Below are positions 6,718 to 14,745 of a stretch of 17,867 nt of DNA, one piece after another (position 1 is the stretch's first letter; every line of letters begins with the position of its first letter). The stretch comes from JAQBFJ01 sp032123435 (GTDB taxonomy: Bacteria > Verrucomicrobiota > Kiritimatiellia > UBA8416 > JAQBFJ01): NCBI GenBank assembly GCA_032123435.1, contig JAQBFJ010000126.1:1-17867 (forward strand). The letters run 5' to 3'. A program made the position numbers and the translations under genes. Below the pieces are notes generated by a model, which saw nothing but the letters and a program-made list of their open reading frames with translations, had not been told where the DNA came from and made no database searches.

Positions 6718-8151
6718 ATGAAAAAATATCTCACAGCAATAGGTCTTGAAGCACACGTTCAGCTTAAGACCAGGTCAAAAATGTTTTGCGGCTGCAGCAC
6801 TGAATACGGTGCTGAGCCGAATACACACGTTTGTCCCGTTTGTCTTGGGTATCCTGGCGTTCTGCCGGTAATGAACGAAGAGGCCATTCGTCTTACCGTG
6901 ATAACAGGACTTATGATTGGTTGCCAAATCAGTCGTTACAGCAAGTTTGATCGAAAGAGTTATTTCTATCCGGACATGCCTAAAAATTATCAAATATCTC
7001 AATATGATAAACCTTTATGCGCAGGTGGGTCAATTGTGATCAATGTTGATGGGGTTGAGAAAACTGTTGATATAACGAGAATTCATCTTGAAGAGGATGT
7101 TGGGAAAAATATGGATTTCAGGGATGCCAGTGGTATTGATTTCAACAGAGCTGGAATCCCGTTAATGGAGATAGTGTCTGAGCCGGTATTAACTTCTCCG
7201 GAGGAAGCGTATTCATATCTTCAGGCTTTAAAATTGATTCTTCTATACGCTGGCGTCAGCAACTGTAATCTAGAGGATGGAAATGTAAGGTGTGATGTAA
7301 ACTGCAGTGTAAGGCCGACGGGACAGCTGGAATTGGGCACAAAGACTGAGATTAAGAATCTTAACACATTCAAAGGGGTCTTGAATGCGTTAAAATATGA
7401 AACAAACCGTCAGATTGATGTGGTGGAGTCCGGTGGTAAAATCCAAATGGAAACAAGGCGATGGGATGTCGACGCCGGAGTGACAACTGCTATGCGATCA
7501 AAAGAGGAAGCTCATGATTACAGGTATTTCCCAGAGCCGGACCTGATGCCGGTAGCTATAGCGGAGAAGTCCATTCAGAAGTGGAAAGACGAACTGCCGG
7601 AGTCGCCACTCTGCCGGCATAAAAGGTTTGTCGCTGATTATCATATTCCTGAATATGATGCCGGCGTTCTGGTTGCGGACAGATTGGTGGCTGATTTTTT
7701 TGATGCGGCGGCAAATGTTTCTTCTAATCCTAAGGCTGTTTCCAACTGGGTTATGACCGAAGTGATGCGTTTGATTTCTGAAAAAAAGGTCTGTATTTCC
7801 GATGCGTGTGTAACGCCGCAAGCCTTGGCTGAACTAATAGAGCTTGTTGATAAGGGCATTATTAACATGCCTGCCGCAAGAGAAGTATTTGAGATTATGT
7901 TCAGAAAGGGTGGGGATCCGAAACGAATAGTTGATGAAAAAGGGATAAGTCAAGTCAATGACATGGAGGTCATTAAGCGATTTATTGAGCAGGCCATTGC
8001 AGAGAACCCTGAATCAGTCAGTGATTATCACAGTGGCAAAAAAGCGGCGGCTAAATTCATAATTGGTCAGGTTATGCGTCTAAGCAAAGGAAAAGCGAAC
8101 CCATTGATAGTGACTGAACTTCTGGAAAAGCAATTAGCAGGGAGGAATTAG
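6718..8151 (+). CDS. gatB: Aspartyl/glutamyl-tRNA(Asn/Gln) amidotransferase subunit B
   Basis: GatB binds the mischarged tRNA and carries out the ATP-dependent phosphorylation and amidation step. The protein is 477 aa, the usual length. The N terminus has the conserved IGLEAHVQLKTRSKMFCGC and a zinc-site pattern Cys24-X-Cys26, Cys39-X2-Cys42, followed by GYPGVLPVMNEEA. The kinase-like core includes RKSYFYPDMPKNYQISQYD and GIPLMEIVSEP. The C-terminal about 150 residues form the YqeY-like tail that contacts tRNA (ending VMRLSKGKANPLIVTELLEK). The gap after gatA is 69 bases. No Shine-Dalgarno sequence is visible before the ATG, yet conservation of the first residues makes this start secure. Confidence 0.97.
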   Translation: MKKYLTAIGLEAHVQLKTRSKMFCGCSTEYGAEPNTHVCPVCLGYPGVLPVMNEEAIRLTVITGLMIGCQISRYSKFDRKSYFYPDMPKNYQISQYDKPLCAGGSIVINVDGVEKTVDITRIHLEEDVGKNMDFRDASGIDFNRAGIPLMEIVSEPVLTSPEEAYSYLQALKLILLYAGVSNCNLEDGNVRCDVNCSVRPTGQLELGTKTEIKNLNTFKGVLNALKYETNRQIDVVESGGKIQMETRRWDVDAGVTTAMRSKEEAHDYRYFPEPDLMPVAIAEKSIQKWKDELPESPLCRHKRFVADYHIPEYDAGVLVADRLVADFFDAAANVSSNPKAVSNWVMTEVMRLISEKKVCISDACVTPQALAELIELVDKGIINMPAAREVFEIMFRKGGDPKRIVDEKGISQVNDMEVIKRFIEQAIAENPESVSDYHSGKKAAAKFIIGQVMRLSKGKANPLIVTELLEKQLAGRN

Positions 8152-8188
8152 CGAATAAAGCTGTTCGAAAAAACGCTGGCCGATCAGA

Positions 8189-8204
8189 TGGTATTGACAT
8201 TGCG
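8189..8204 (+). promoter_or_regulatory. Candidate sigma-54 promoter upstream of the pilus ATPase operon
   Basis: TGGTATTGACATTGCG matches the -24/-12 consensus TGGCACG-N4-TTGCW with exact spacing: GG at 8190-8191 and GC at 8202-8203 are separated by ten bases. Deviations are C to T at positions 4 and 6, G to T at 7 and a final G. It lies about 120 bases before the first pilB-like gene in the 169-base gap after gatB. A TTGACA falls inside the site (8194-8199), but no -10 box follows at 16-18 bases, so the sigma-54 reading is better. A sigma-54 activator gene occurs in this window at 15845-17191. Confidence 0.45.
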
Positions 8205-8310
8205 TGCACAGAAGTTCAAAAGGAACGAAAAGTCTTGATAAAACGCCGTAATCAGTACATTCTTATGGGTGTTATGTTGTTAAGACATAGTTGATTTGAG
8301 TTTCTGGTCA

Positions 8311-8319
8311 AAGGGGGTG
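8311..8319 (+). promoter_or_regulatory. Strong ribosome binding site preceding a TTG start
   Basis: AAGGGGGTG differs from AAGGAGGTG by one base that still wobbles with 16S rRNA. It is followed by in-frame TTG codons at 8321 and 8327; there is no in-frame ATG or GTG near. Spacing (about nine bases from the GG core) favours 8327, though 8321 cannot be excluded. Confidence 0.6.
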
Positions 8320-8320
8320 G

Positions 8321-10033
8321 TTGGAATTGACTTCTAATGATGATTATCTTCTTGAGATTCTGCTGGAGAATGGCGCAGTAACGCATGATCTGATAGAGGA
8401 AGTGCGCGATTCTTTTCTGAAGGAAGGCGAGAGCGTTATTGACACGCTCATAAACAGGGGCATTCTTCCCGAGGGGGAAATTCTAGCCACGTTAGCCAGA
8501 CAGCTGGGGATGGAAATCGTCAGTTTAAAAGATGTTAATATTACCCCTGAAGTCCGTGACATGATACCTGTGGAAACCGCGCGTCAATACAGGGTAGTGC
8601 CTCTTTACAAGGTGGAAGACACTCTGACTGTGGCTTTAAGCGATCCTCTTGATTTCAACACGCTGGACAGGCTTAGATATATGTTAAAGTGCAATATTGA
8701 AGGTGTTATTGCATTGCGTGATGAGGTGCAGGTGTCTATCGACAAGTATTATTCATCGGAAATAACAATGGAGTCGATGCTTGATCAGTTAACAGAGGGT
8801 ACGGTTGATTTGTCAATGAGCGGTGCCGATGATTTGTTGTCAGAAGGAGGAGGAGGTGATTCTGACGCGCCTATAATAAAGCTTGTTAGTGTGCTGATTC
8901 TGGAGGCCTACCGAAGCAGGGCCTCGGACATTCATCTCGAACCAATGGAAAAAACATTCAGGGTGCGTTATCGCATAGACGGTGTACTGCATGAAGTTGA
9001 TAGTCCTCCCAAGCGTTTGCAGCCGGCCATTATCAGTCGCGTAAAAATTATGTCAGGAATGAAGATATCAGAAAAACGTATTCCTCAGGACGGGAGAATA
9101 CAGGTTAATATTCTTGGCAGGGATCTTGATTTGCGTGTTTCTACGGTTCCGAGCAATCATGGTGAAACCATAGTTATGCGTATTCTTGACAGTCAGAATC
9201 TGGCGCTTGGTCTTCCCAAGCTTGGTTTTTTTTCTGATGATCAGCAGGTATTTGAACGTCTTATATCGTTGCCTGATGGAATTCTGCTTGTTACAGGGCC
9301 TACTGGATCAGGTAAATCAACTACCTTATATGCGTGTCTTGGTGAAATAAATAAGCCTGACAGGAAGATTATTACAGTCGAGAACCCGGTCGAATATCAG
9401 ATGTCAGGTGTTAATCAGGTACAGGTAAGAGCTGACATAGGATTGACATTTAGTGCGGCGTTACGTTCAATTTTACGTCAGTCTCCCAATGTGGTAATGA
9501 TTGGTGAGATTCGTGATAGTGAAACGGCTCAAATCGCAACTGAAGCCGCATTAACTGGACATCTTGTATTCAGCACCCTGCATACGAATGATGCTCCTGG
9601 CGCGGTAACACGATTGCTGGATATAGGGATAAAGCCATTTCTTGTTGCGTCGTCGTTGAGGGCGGCTGTTGCACAGCGGCTGGTAAGATGTATTTGTGAT
9701 AACTGCAGGGAACAATATGATCCGGATGAAGAAAGTCTTAGAATGCTGATGATTCCTCCGGAACGAGCTTCCGAGGTGCAATTATCCAGGGGCAGGGGAT
9801 GTAGTAAATGCAATTTGAGCGGTTTTTATTCCAGAAAGGGTGTCTTTGAAATGTTTCTTGTCACACCGGATATACAGAAAATGATATTTGCCAAAGCTAC
9901 CGCAACATCTTTACGGCGTTATGCGCGAGAATGCGGAATGCGTAGTCTCCGGGAAGACGGATTGCGAAAGGCCATAGCTGGTATTACAACTTTGGAAGAA
10001 GTAATGAGAGTAACAATGGGAGATGTAAATTAA
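8321..10033 (+). CDS. PilB/GspE-type assembly ATPase (first copy)
   Basis: Hexameric cytoplasmic ATPase expected to power extension of a type IV pilus or type II secretion pseudopilus. Up to 570 aa. The N-terminal GspE/MshEN domain spans about residues 10-145 (ARQLGMEIVSLKDVNITPEV, YRVVPLYKVEDTLTVALSDP). A glycine-rich linker lies near 160-183. The catalytic part has ASDIHLEP (201-208), Walker A GPTGSGKST (326-334), an Asp box reading VENPVEY with Asn355 where Asp is usual, Walker B VVMIGEIRDSETA (391-403) and His box HLVFSTLHT (414-422). The zinc tetracysteine motif is Cys459, Cys462, Cys494 and Cys497. The start is a TTG at 8321 or 8327. The stop shares one base with the next gene's ATG. 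Whether it serves a pilus or secretion system cannot be decided, as no pilin or platform gene is in the window. Confidence 0.93.
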   Translation: MELTSNDDYLLEILLENGAVTHDLIEEVRDSFLKEGESVIDTLINRGILPEGEILATLARQLGMEIVSLKDVNITPEVRDMIPVETARQYRVVPLYKVEDTLTVALSDPLDFNTLDRLRYMLKCNIEGVIALRDEVQVSIDKYYSSEITMESMLDQLTEGTVDLSMSGADDLLSEGGGGDSDAPIIKLVSVLILEAYRSRASDIHLEPMEKTFRVRYRIDGVLHEVDSPPKRLQPAIISRVKIMSGMKISEKRIPQDGRIQVNILGRDLDLRVSTVPSNHGETIVMRILDSQNLALGLPKLGFFSDDQQVFERLISLPDGILLVTGPTGSGKSTTLYACLGEINKPDRKIITVENPVEYQMSGVNQVQVRADIGLTFSAALRSILRQSPNVVMIGEIRDSETAQIATEAALTGHLVFSTLHTNDAPGAVTRLLDIGIKPFLVASSLRAAVAQRLVRCICDNCREQYDPDEESLRMLMIPPERASEVQLSRGRGCSKCNLSGFYSRKGVFEMFLVTPDIQKMIFAKATATSLRRYARECGMRSLREDGLRKAIAGITTLEEVMRVTMGDVN

Positions 10034-11136
10034 TGAGCGAAATTAAATCTAACGAAGTCGAGATGAACGAACTCCTTCAGCTGGCGGTTGATGAAAACGC
10101 GTCGGACCTTCATTTAAATGTGAACTCCCCGCCTGTGTTGCGTATCCATGGCGGCCTGCATTCCCTTGAGACGGCGGTTCTTACCGGGGATGATACGGAA
10201 CGATTGATGAAAAGCATTACTTCCCCGGATCATCAGCAGAAGATTCGCGAACAGGGTGGGACTGACTTCGGTTTTGGTTTTGGTGATGCCGCTCGTTTTC
10301 GCGTTAGCGTTTTAAAAGCAAAAGGGAATATAGGGCTTGTTTTGCGTTTGATTCCGTCTAAGTTCTACGGTCTGGAGGAAATTGGTCTACCTGTGCAGGT
10401 TAAAGAACTTTTATTCAGGCCTCGAGGTCTGATTCTGGTTACAGGCCCGACGGGCAGTGGAAAGTCAACTACGTTGGCAAGCATGATAAACGTTATTAAT
10501 GAGGAACGTGACTGTCATATAATTACAATAGAAGATCCTATTGAATATTTTCATACGCACAAGAAGAGTCTTGTAACTCAGCGCGAAATAGGCGTGGATG
10601 TGCCTACTTTCAAGGAATCATTGAAAAGGGCTCTTCGTCAAGATCCTGATGTTATTATGGTTGGTGAAATGCGCGATCTTGAAACAATGGAAGCGGCAAT
10701 TACGGCGGCGGAAACGGGGCATCTTGTGTTCGCGACCCTGCATACCACAGGCGCAGCCAGGACGGTGGATCGTATTGTTGATGCTTTTCCTCAAGGCCAA
10801 CAGTCTCAGATAAGGACGCAGTTGTCGGTTGGTATTGTAGCGGTAATATCGCAGTTGCTTCTTGTTAAAGCAAGTGAACCCGGGCGTATTGCTGCTTTCG
10901 AGATAATGATCAGTACGCCGGCGATTCAGGCGTTGATCCGTGATAATAAAACTTATCGTATAACCTCAGATATTCAGACAGGGGCCAAATATGGAATGAT
11001 AACTCTTGATTCTCATCTTATGGCTTTGTATGAGTCAGGGCTAATACATTACGAGGATTTAATTACCAAGTCGCAGGATCCGGAGTCTATTGTTCAGAAA
11101 CTTGAAGAACAGGCTGCGACAAAAAAGAAAAAATAA
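10033..11136 (+). CDS. pilT: PilT-type twitching/retraction ATPase
   Basis: Hexameric cytoplasmic ATPase of the PilT family, which drives pilus disassembly and retraction. At 367 aa it has the family's size and lacks the long N-terminal domain and zinc motif of its PilB-like neighbours. Visible motifs are ASDLHLNVNSPPVLRIHG (23-40), Walker A GPTGSGKST (138-146), Asp box ITIEDPIEY with the normal Asp (164-172), Walker B VIMVGEMRDLET (207-218), His box HLVFATLHT (230-238) and AIQALIRDNK (297-306), which corresponds to PilT's AIRNLIRE signature. It starts on the A of the preceding TAA stop with GGGAGATG upstream, so it is translationally coupled. The C terminus ends in a basic KKKK tail. PilU-type paralogues share most of these motifs, so PilU is an alternative. 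Confidence 0.9.
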   Translation: MSEIKSNEVEMNELLQLAVDENASDLHLNVNSPPVLRIHGGLHSLETAVLTGDDTERLMKSITSPDHQQKIREQGGTDFGFGFGDAARFRVSVLKAKGNIGLVLRLIPSKFYGLEEIGLPVQVKELLFRPRGLILVTGPTGSGKSTTLASMINVINEERDCHIITIEDPIEYFHTHKKSLVTQREIGVDVPTFKESLKRALRQDPDVIMVGEMRDLETMEAAITAAETGHLVFATLHTTGAARTVDRIVDAFPQGQQSQIRTQLSVGIVAVISQLLLVKASEPGRIAAFEIMISTPAIQALIRDNKTYRITSDIQTGAKYGMITLDSHLMALYESGLIHYEDLITKSQDPESIVQKLEEQAATKKKK

Positions 11137-11148
11137 ATCAGGCTATTT

Positions 11149-12858
11149 ATGACTGAAGACAAGCAATATACTGATCCGATTCTACAACTTCTTTCAGATC
11201 AGGCGATTTTGAATCCTGGTCAAATTGAAGAGATAATGGAAGAACACGAAAGAACCGGCAAGCCCATCAGGCGTATTGTCATTGACACAGAGTTGATAAC
11301 AGAAGATCAGCTCTTGGAGATTATGGCCAATTATATCGGGACCAAGGTCATTAACTTGCCTGCCACGGATATACCACCTGATGTAATCCACAGCGTTCCT
11401 GCCAGTGTGGCGCGCATGTATAATATTGTTCCTGTCGAAAAGGGGTCCAATTCTGTTGTGCTCGCGGTTTGTGATATGATTAATCCTCAGGTAATGGATG
11501 AGTTGATGTTTGTTTTGACACGAGATGTTTCATTTGTTTTCGCAAGAGAAGAAGATATAGCTACATACGCAAAGCAATTCTATGGCGATGACAGTGCTGC
11601 GGTTAATGAAATGTTATCTGCCTTTGAACAGGAAATGAGAGATGCTGGAGATATGCTGGCTACTGAAAATACAGATGAAAAGGGAATAGAGGAAATGGCA
11701 GGTTCAACGCCTGTTATTAGATTTGTTAATCTTGTTCTTTATCAGGCGGTTAATGACAGAGCGTCGGATATCCATTTTGAACCTTTTGAAAGGGAATTCA
11801 AAATAAGGTACAGAGTTGATGGCGCACTTTATGAAATGACCCCGCCTCCATTGCGCCTCGCGTTGCCGATAATATCACGTATCAAGGTCATGTCGGGTTT
11901 AAATATTGCTGAAAGACGTTTGCCGCAGGATGGGCGTATACAGATCGTTATTGGCGGGCGGGTGATAGATCTTCGTGTCTCAACATTGCCAACGCAGTAT
12001 GGTGAAAGTACGGTTCTTAGAGTTCTTGATCGCAGTGTTGTTTCACTAGACGTAGAAAATCTTGGTATGTCCGAGGTTGTTTATAAGGCGTTCTGTCATG
12101 ATGTCCAAAAGCCGCATGGCATTATTATTGTTACCGGGCCTACCGGTTGCGGAAAGACGACTACGCTATATTCAGGACTGAGGAGAGTTAATAATATTGA
12201 GACAAAAATATTAACTGCTGAACAGCCTGTAGAATATGATATCGAAGGGATTATGCAGGTCCCTATCAATGAGGCTGTCGGCAATACTTTTCCGAAAGTA
12301 TTAAGAGCGTTCTTGAGGCAGGATCCTGATGTAATGATGATAGGTGAAATAAGGGATCTTGAAACGGCTCAGATCGCAATTCAAGCTTCGCTTACAGGCC
12401 ATCTTGTTTTCAGCACCCTGCATACCAACGATGCGGCCGGAGCAGTTACGAGACTTGTAGACATGGACGTTGAGCCCTTCTTGCTGTCTTCAACTCTGGA
12501 AGCAATATTGGCGCAAAGACTGGTCCGTACCATATGTGATCAATGCAGAGCAGGCTATAGCCCGGATGAGGATGTTTTAACCCGTCTTCAGCTGAAAGCT
12601 GACGAAATGGGTGGTCGCGAGTTTTATTACGGCGCCGGTTGCCCCTTCTGTAATGAGACCGGATATCATGGTCGTACAGGCATTTACGAGTATATGTCAA
12701 TGAGCGAAGATCTCCAGAATTTGATCAATGATCGCCAGCCAACCTTGATAATTAGAGACAAGGCCATAGAAGAGGGCATGATTACTCTTCGAGAAGACGG
12801 AGTACGTAAGATTCTGGAGGGGTATACTACCGTGGACGAGGTGCTTAAATACACTTAA
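11149..12858 (+). CDS. PilB/GspE-type assembly ATPase (second copy)
   Basis: A second full-length extension-type ATPase, 569 aa. The N-terminal MshEN/GspE domain covers about residues 10-145 (LNPGQIEEIM, NYIGTKVINLPATDIPPDVI, VVLAVCDMINPQ). The catalytic part has ASDIHFEPFE (205-214), Walker A GPTGCGKTT (330-338), an Asp box reading AEQPVEY with Gln359 replacing Asp, Walker B VMMIGEIRDLETA and His box HLVFSTLHT (418-426). The zinc cysteines are Cys463, Cys466, Cys498 and Cys501. It begins 12 bases after the pilT stop. It clearly differs in sequence from the first PilB-like copy across the N-terminal domain and linker, so this is not a recent duplication. The two may work as different extension motors or serve separate pilus and secretion machines. 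Confidence 0.93.
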   Translation: MTEDKQYTDPILQLLSDQAILNPGQIEEIMEEHERTGKPIRRIVIDTELITEDQLLEIMANYIGTKVINLPATDIPPDVIHSVPASVARMYNIVPVEKGSNSVVLAVCDMINPQVMDELMFVLTRDVSFVFAREEDIATYAKQFYGDDSAAVNEMLSAFEQEMRDAGDMLATENTDEKGIEEMAGSTPVIRFVNLVLYQAVNDRASDIHFEPFEREFKIRYRVDGALYEMTPPPLRLALPIISRIKVMSGLNIAERRLPQDGRIQIVIGGRVIDLRVSTLPTQYGESTVLRVLDRSVVSLDVENLGMSEVVYKAFCHDVQKPHGIIIVTGPTGCGKTTTLYSGLRRVNNIETKILTAEQPVEYDIEGIMQVPINEAVGNTFPKVLRAFLRQDPDVMMIGEIRDLETAQIAIQASLTGHLVFSTLHTNDAAGAVTRLVDMDVEPFLLSSTLEAILAQRLVRTICDQCRAGYSPDEDVLTRLQLKADEMGGREFYYGAGCPFCNETGYHGRTGIYEYMSMSEDLQNLINDRQPTLIIRDKAIEEGMITLREDGVRKILEGYTTVDEVLKYT

Positions 12859-12923
12859 TCTCCGACCGTTATTTCATGCCTGGAAACCTTGTTTTCTGTT
12901 TTTCGTTAACCGGAGCAAAATAA

Positions 12924-14699
12924 ATGAACAATATTTTGAGAAGTTATTTTACGCGTGGACATGGTCACGACTGGGCAACATATTTAAGATTACTGCGCTA
13001 TGTTCGTCCATATTCGTGGAGATTGATGGCGGGGATAGGATTCGGATTGCTTTATGTAGCCGCTAATGGCGCTCTTGTATGGGCAATAAAGGGAGGCATG
13101 AGAGAAGTATTCAATCCTAAGGAAGCAAGTCTTTCATTGGTTTTCTTCGTTGCTATCGTGGTCTTTCCTGCAATCAGTCTTGTTCGCGGCGCTGCTGATT
13201 ATTTCTCAACGTACTGCATTAAATGGGTGGGTAACAGGGTGGTGATGGATCTCCGAAACAAGATTTTCGAGCATCTTCACGGTCTGTCCATAGGATATTT
13301 TTCCCAGAGCAGGACAGGAGAGCTTATTTCGCGCACTACAAATGACAGCATGCTGATTGAAAGAGCCGTTTCCACTGTTGTCTCTGACTTGATCAAAGAA
13401 CCCCTTACCCTGGTTTGCATGGCTACTATGATCTTTTTTATTGAAGCTCGTCTTGCTGTTGTCAGCCTGGTGCTCTTTCCATTATGCGTTGTTCCCATAG
13501 CAATGTTTGGACGAAAGGTGCGCCGTTATTCCAAGCGTGCCCAGGAAACTATCGCAGATTTTGTTTCTATTCTGCAGGAGACTATTTCGGGAGTGAGAAT
13601 TGTTCAGTTGTTTGGAATGGAGCAATACGAGATGAATCGATTCAGCACGGAAACTGGCGCTTTCTTCCGTCGGTTAATGGGTGTTGCCAAAGCAAGCGCG
13701 ATTGTGGAGCCTATAATTGTATTGCTGGCGACATTGGGCGCTGCTTTCCTGTTGGTGTATGTGCGTATTGTCCGTATGGAGGTAGGAGATTTTTTTGGAT
13801 TTACAGCGGCGCTTTTCATGATGTACGCGCCCGTGAGAAAATTGAGCAAAATACATATGGTCATACAGCAAAGTTCTGCTGCCGCAGACCGGATTTTCGA
13901 ACTGCTTGATACTCGCAGTGAAATTGAAGATCGCACTGGATCAAGGAGTTTTTCCGGAAAGATAGATGATGTGTCATATGAAAAAGTGGATTTTTCATAT
14001 CCCGGATCGGGCAGATGCGTCTTAAAAAATATAAATCTTCGCGTGAAATCAGGTGAAAGAATTGCTCTTGTCGGCAGTTCGGGGTCAGGCAAGACAACGC
14101 TTGTAAATTTAATACCTCGGTTCTATGACGTTACAAATGGAAGTATCGCAATTAACGGTGTTGATGTCCGTGATGTAACGATAAAGTCACTGCGTCGTCA
14201 GATTGGCATGGTAACCCAGGATGTTTTTTTGTTTAACGATACGATCGCGTGCAATATCAGTTATGGCTCGCGTGAGGCTTCCATGGAATCTATAATGGAG
14301 GCCGCTAAACGGGCCCATGCGCATGATTTCATCACAAAGGAGATGCCGAAAGGTTACGAAACCATTATAGGAGAAAGAGGGGTTCGTATGTCGGGTGGTC
14401 AACGGCAAAGAATCGCGATAGCACGTGCTATACTCAGGAATCCGCCTATACTTATTCTTGATGAAGCTACCAGCGCGCTGGATACGGAGTCGGAACGTAC
14501 CGTGCAGTCAGCTCTCAATGAAGCGATGGAAAACAGGACGGTATTTGCGATTGCTCATCGATTGTCTACTATCATGAATTGCGACAGAATTATAGTGCTG
14601 GATGAAGGACAAATTGTTGAAGAAGGCACTCATGATGAATTGCTCGCATTATGCGGCATATACAAACGTTTGTATGATCTTCAGTTTGATAAGGGGTAA
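12924..14699 (+). CDS. msbA: MsbA-like ABC exporter (fused membrane and ATPase domains)
   Basis: Half-transporter of 591 aa that should act as a homodimer in the inner membrane; the closest known role is flipping lipid A-core or other lipids. The first about 325 residues hold six predicted membrane helices (hydrophobic runs near 35-55, 70-88, 160-173, 177-195, 262-281 and 286-302). The ATPase domain has Walker A GSSGSGKTT (384-392), Q-loop Gln432, signature VRMSGGQRQR (487-496), Walker B ILILDEATSALD with catalytic Glu514, and switch His545 (FAIAHRLST). CCGGAG at 12910-12915 is the ribosome binding site. The gap to the second pilB-like gene is 65 bases. The substrate is not visible from sequence, and multidrug or peptide export is possible. 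Confidence 0.9.
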   Translation: MNNILRSYFTRGHGHDWATYLRLLRYVRPYSWRLMAGIGFGLLYVAANGALVWAIKGGMREVFNPKEASLSLVFFVAIVVFPAISLVRGAADYFSTYCIKWVGNRVVMDLRNKIFEHLHGLSIGYFSQSRTGELISRTTNDSMLIERAVSTVVSDLIKEPLTLVCMATMIFFIEARLAVVSLVLFPLCVVPIAMFGRKVRRYSKRAQETIADFVSILQETISGVRIVQLFGMEQYEMNRFSTETGAFFRRLMGVAKASAIVEPIIVLLATLGAAFLLVYVRIVRMEVGDFFGFTAALFMMYAPVRKLSKIHMVIQQSSAAADRIFELLDTRSEIEDRTGSRSFSGKIDDVSYEKVDFSYPGSGRCVLKNINLRVKSGERIALVGSSGSGKTTLVNLIPRFYDVTNGSIAINGVDVRDVTIKSLRRQIGMVTQDVFLFNDTIACNISYGSREASMESIMEAAKRAHAHDFITKEMPKGYETIIGERGVRMSGGQRQRIAIARAILRNPPILILDEATSALDTESERTVQSALNEAMENRTVFAIAHRLSTIMNCDRIIVLDEGQIVEEGTHDELLALCGIYKRLYDLQFDKG

Positions 14700-14745
14700 C
14701 AGTTGAAACCACAAGACGCTTCAAGAAGTTAATATTTGATCACTG

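Noticed and set aside
8194..8222. TTGACA as a sigma-70 -35 box before the first pilB-like gene
   Set aside because: No TATAAT-like hexamer follows at 16-18 bases; the downstream bases read CAAAAG.
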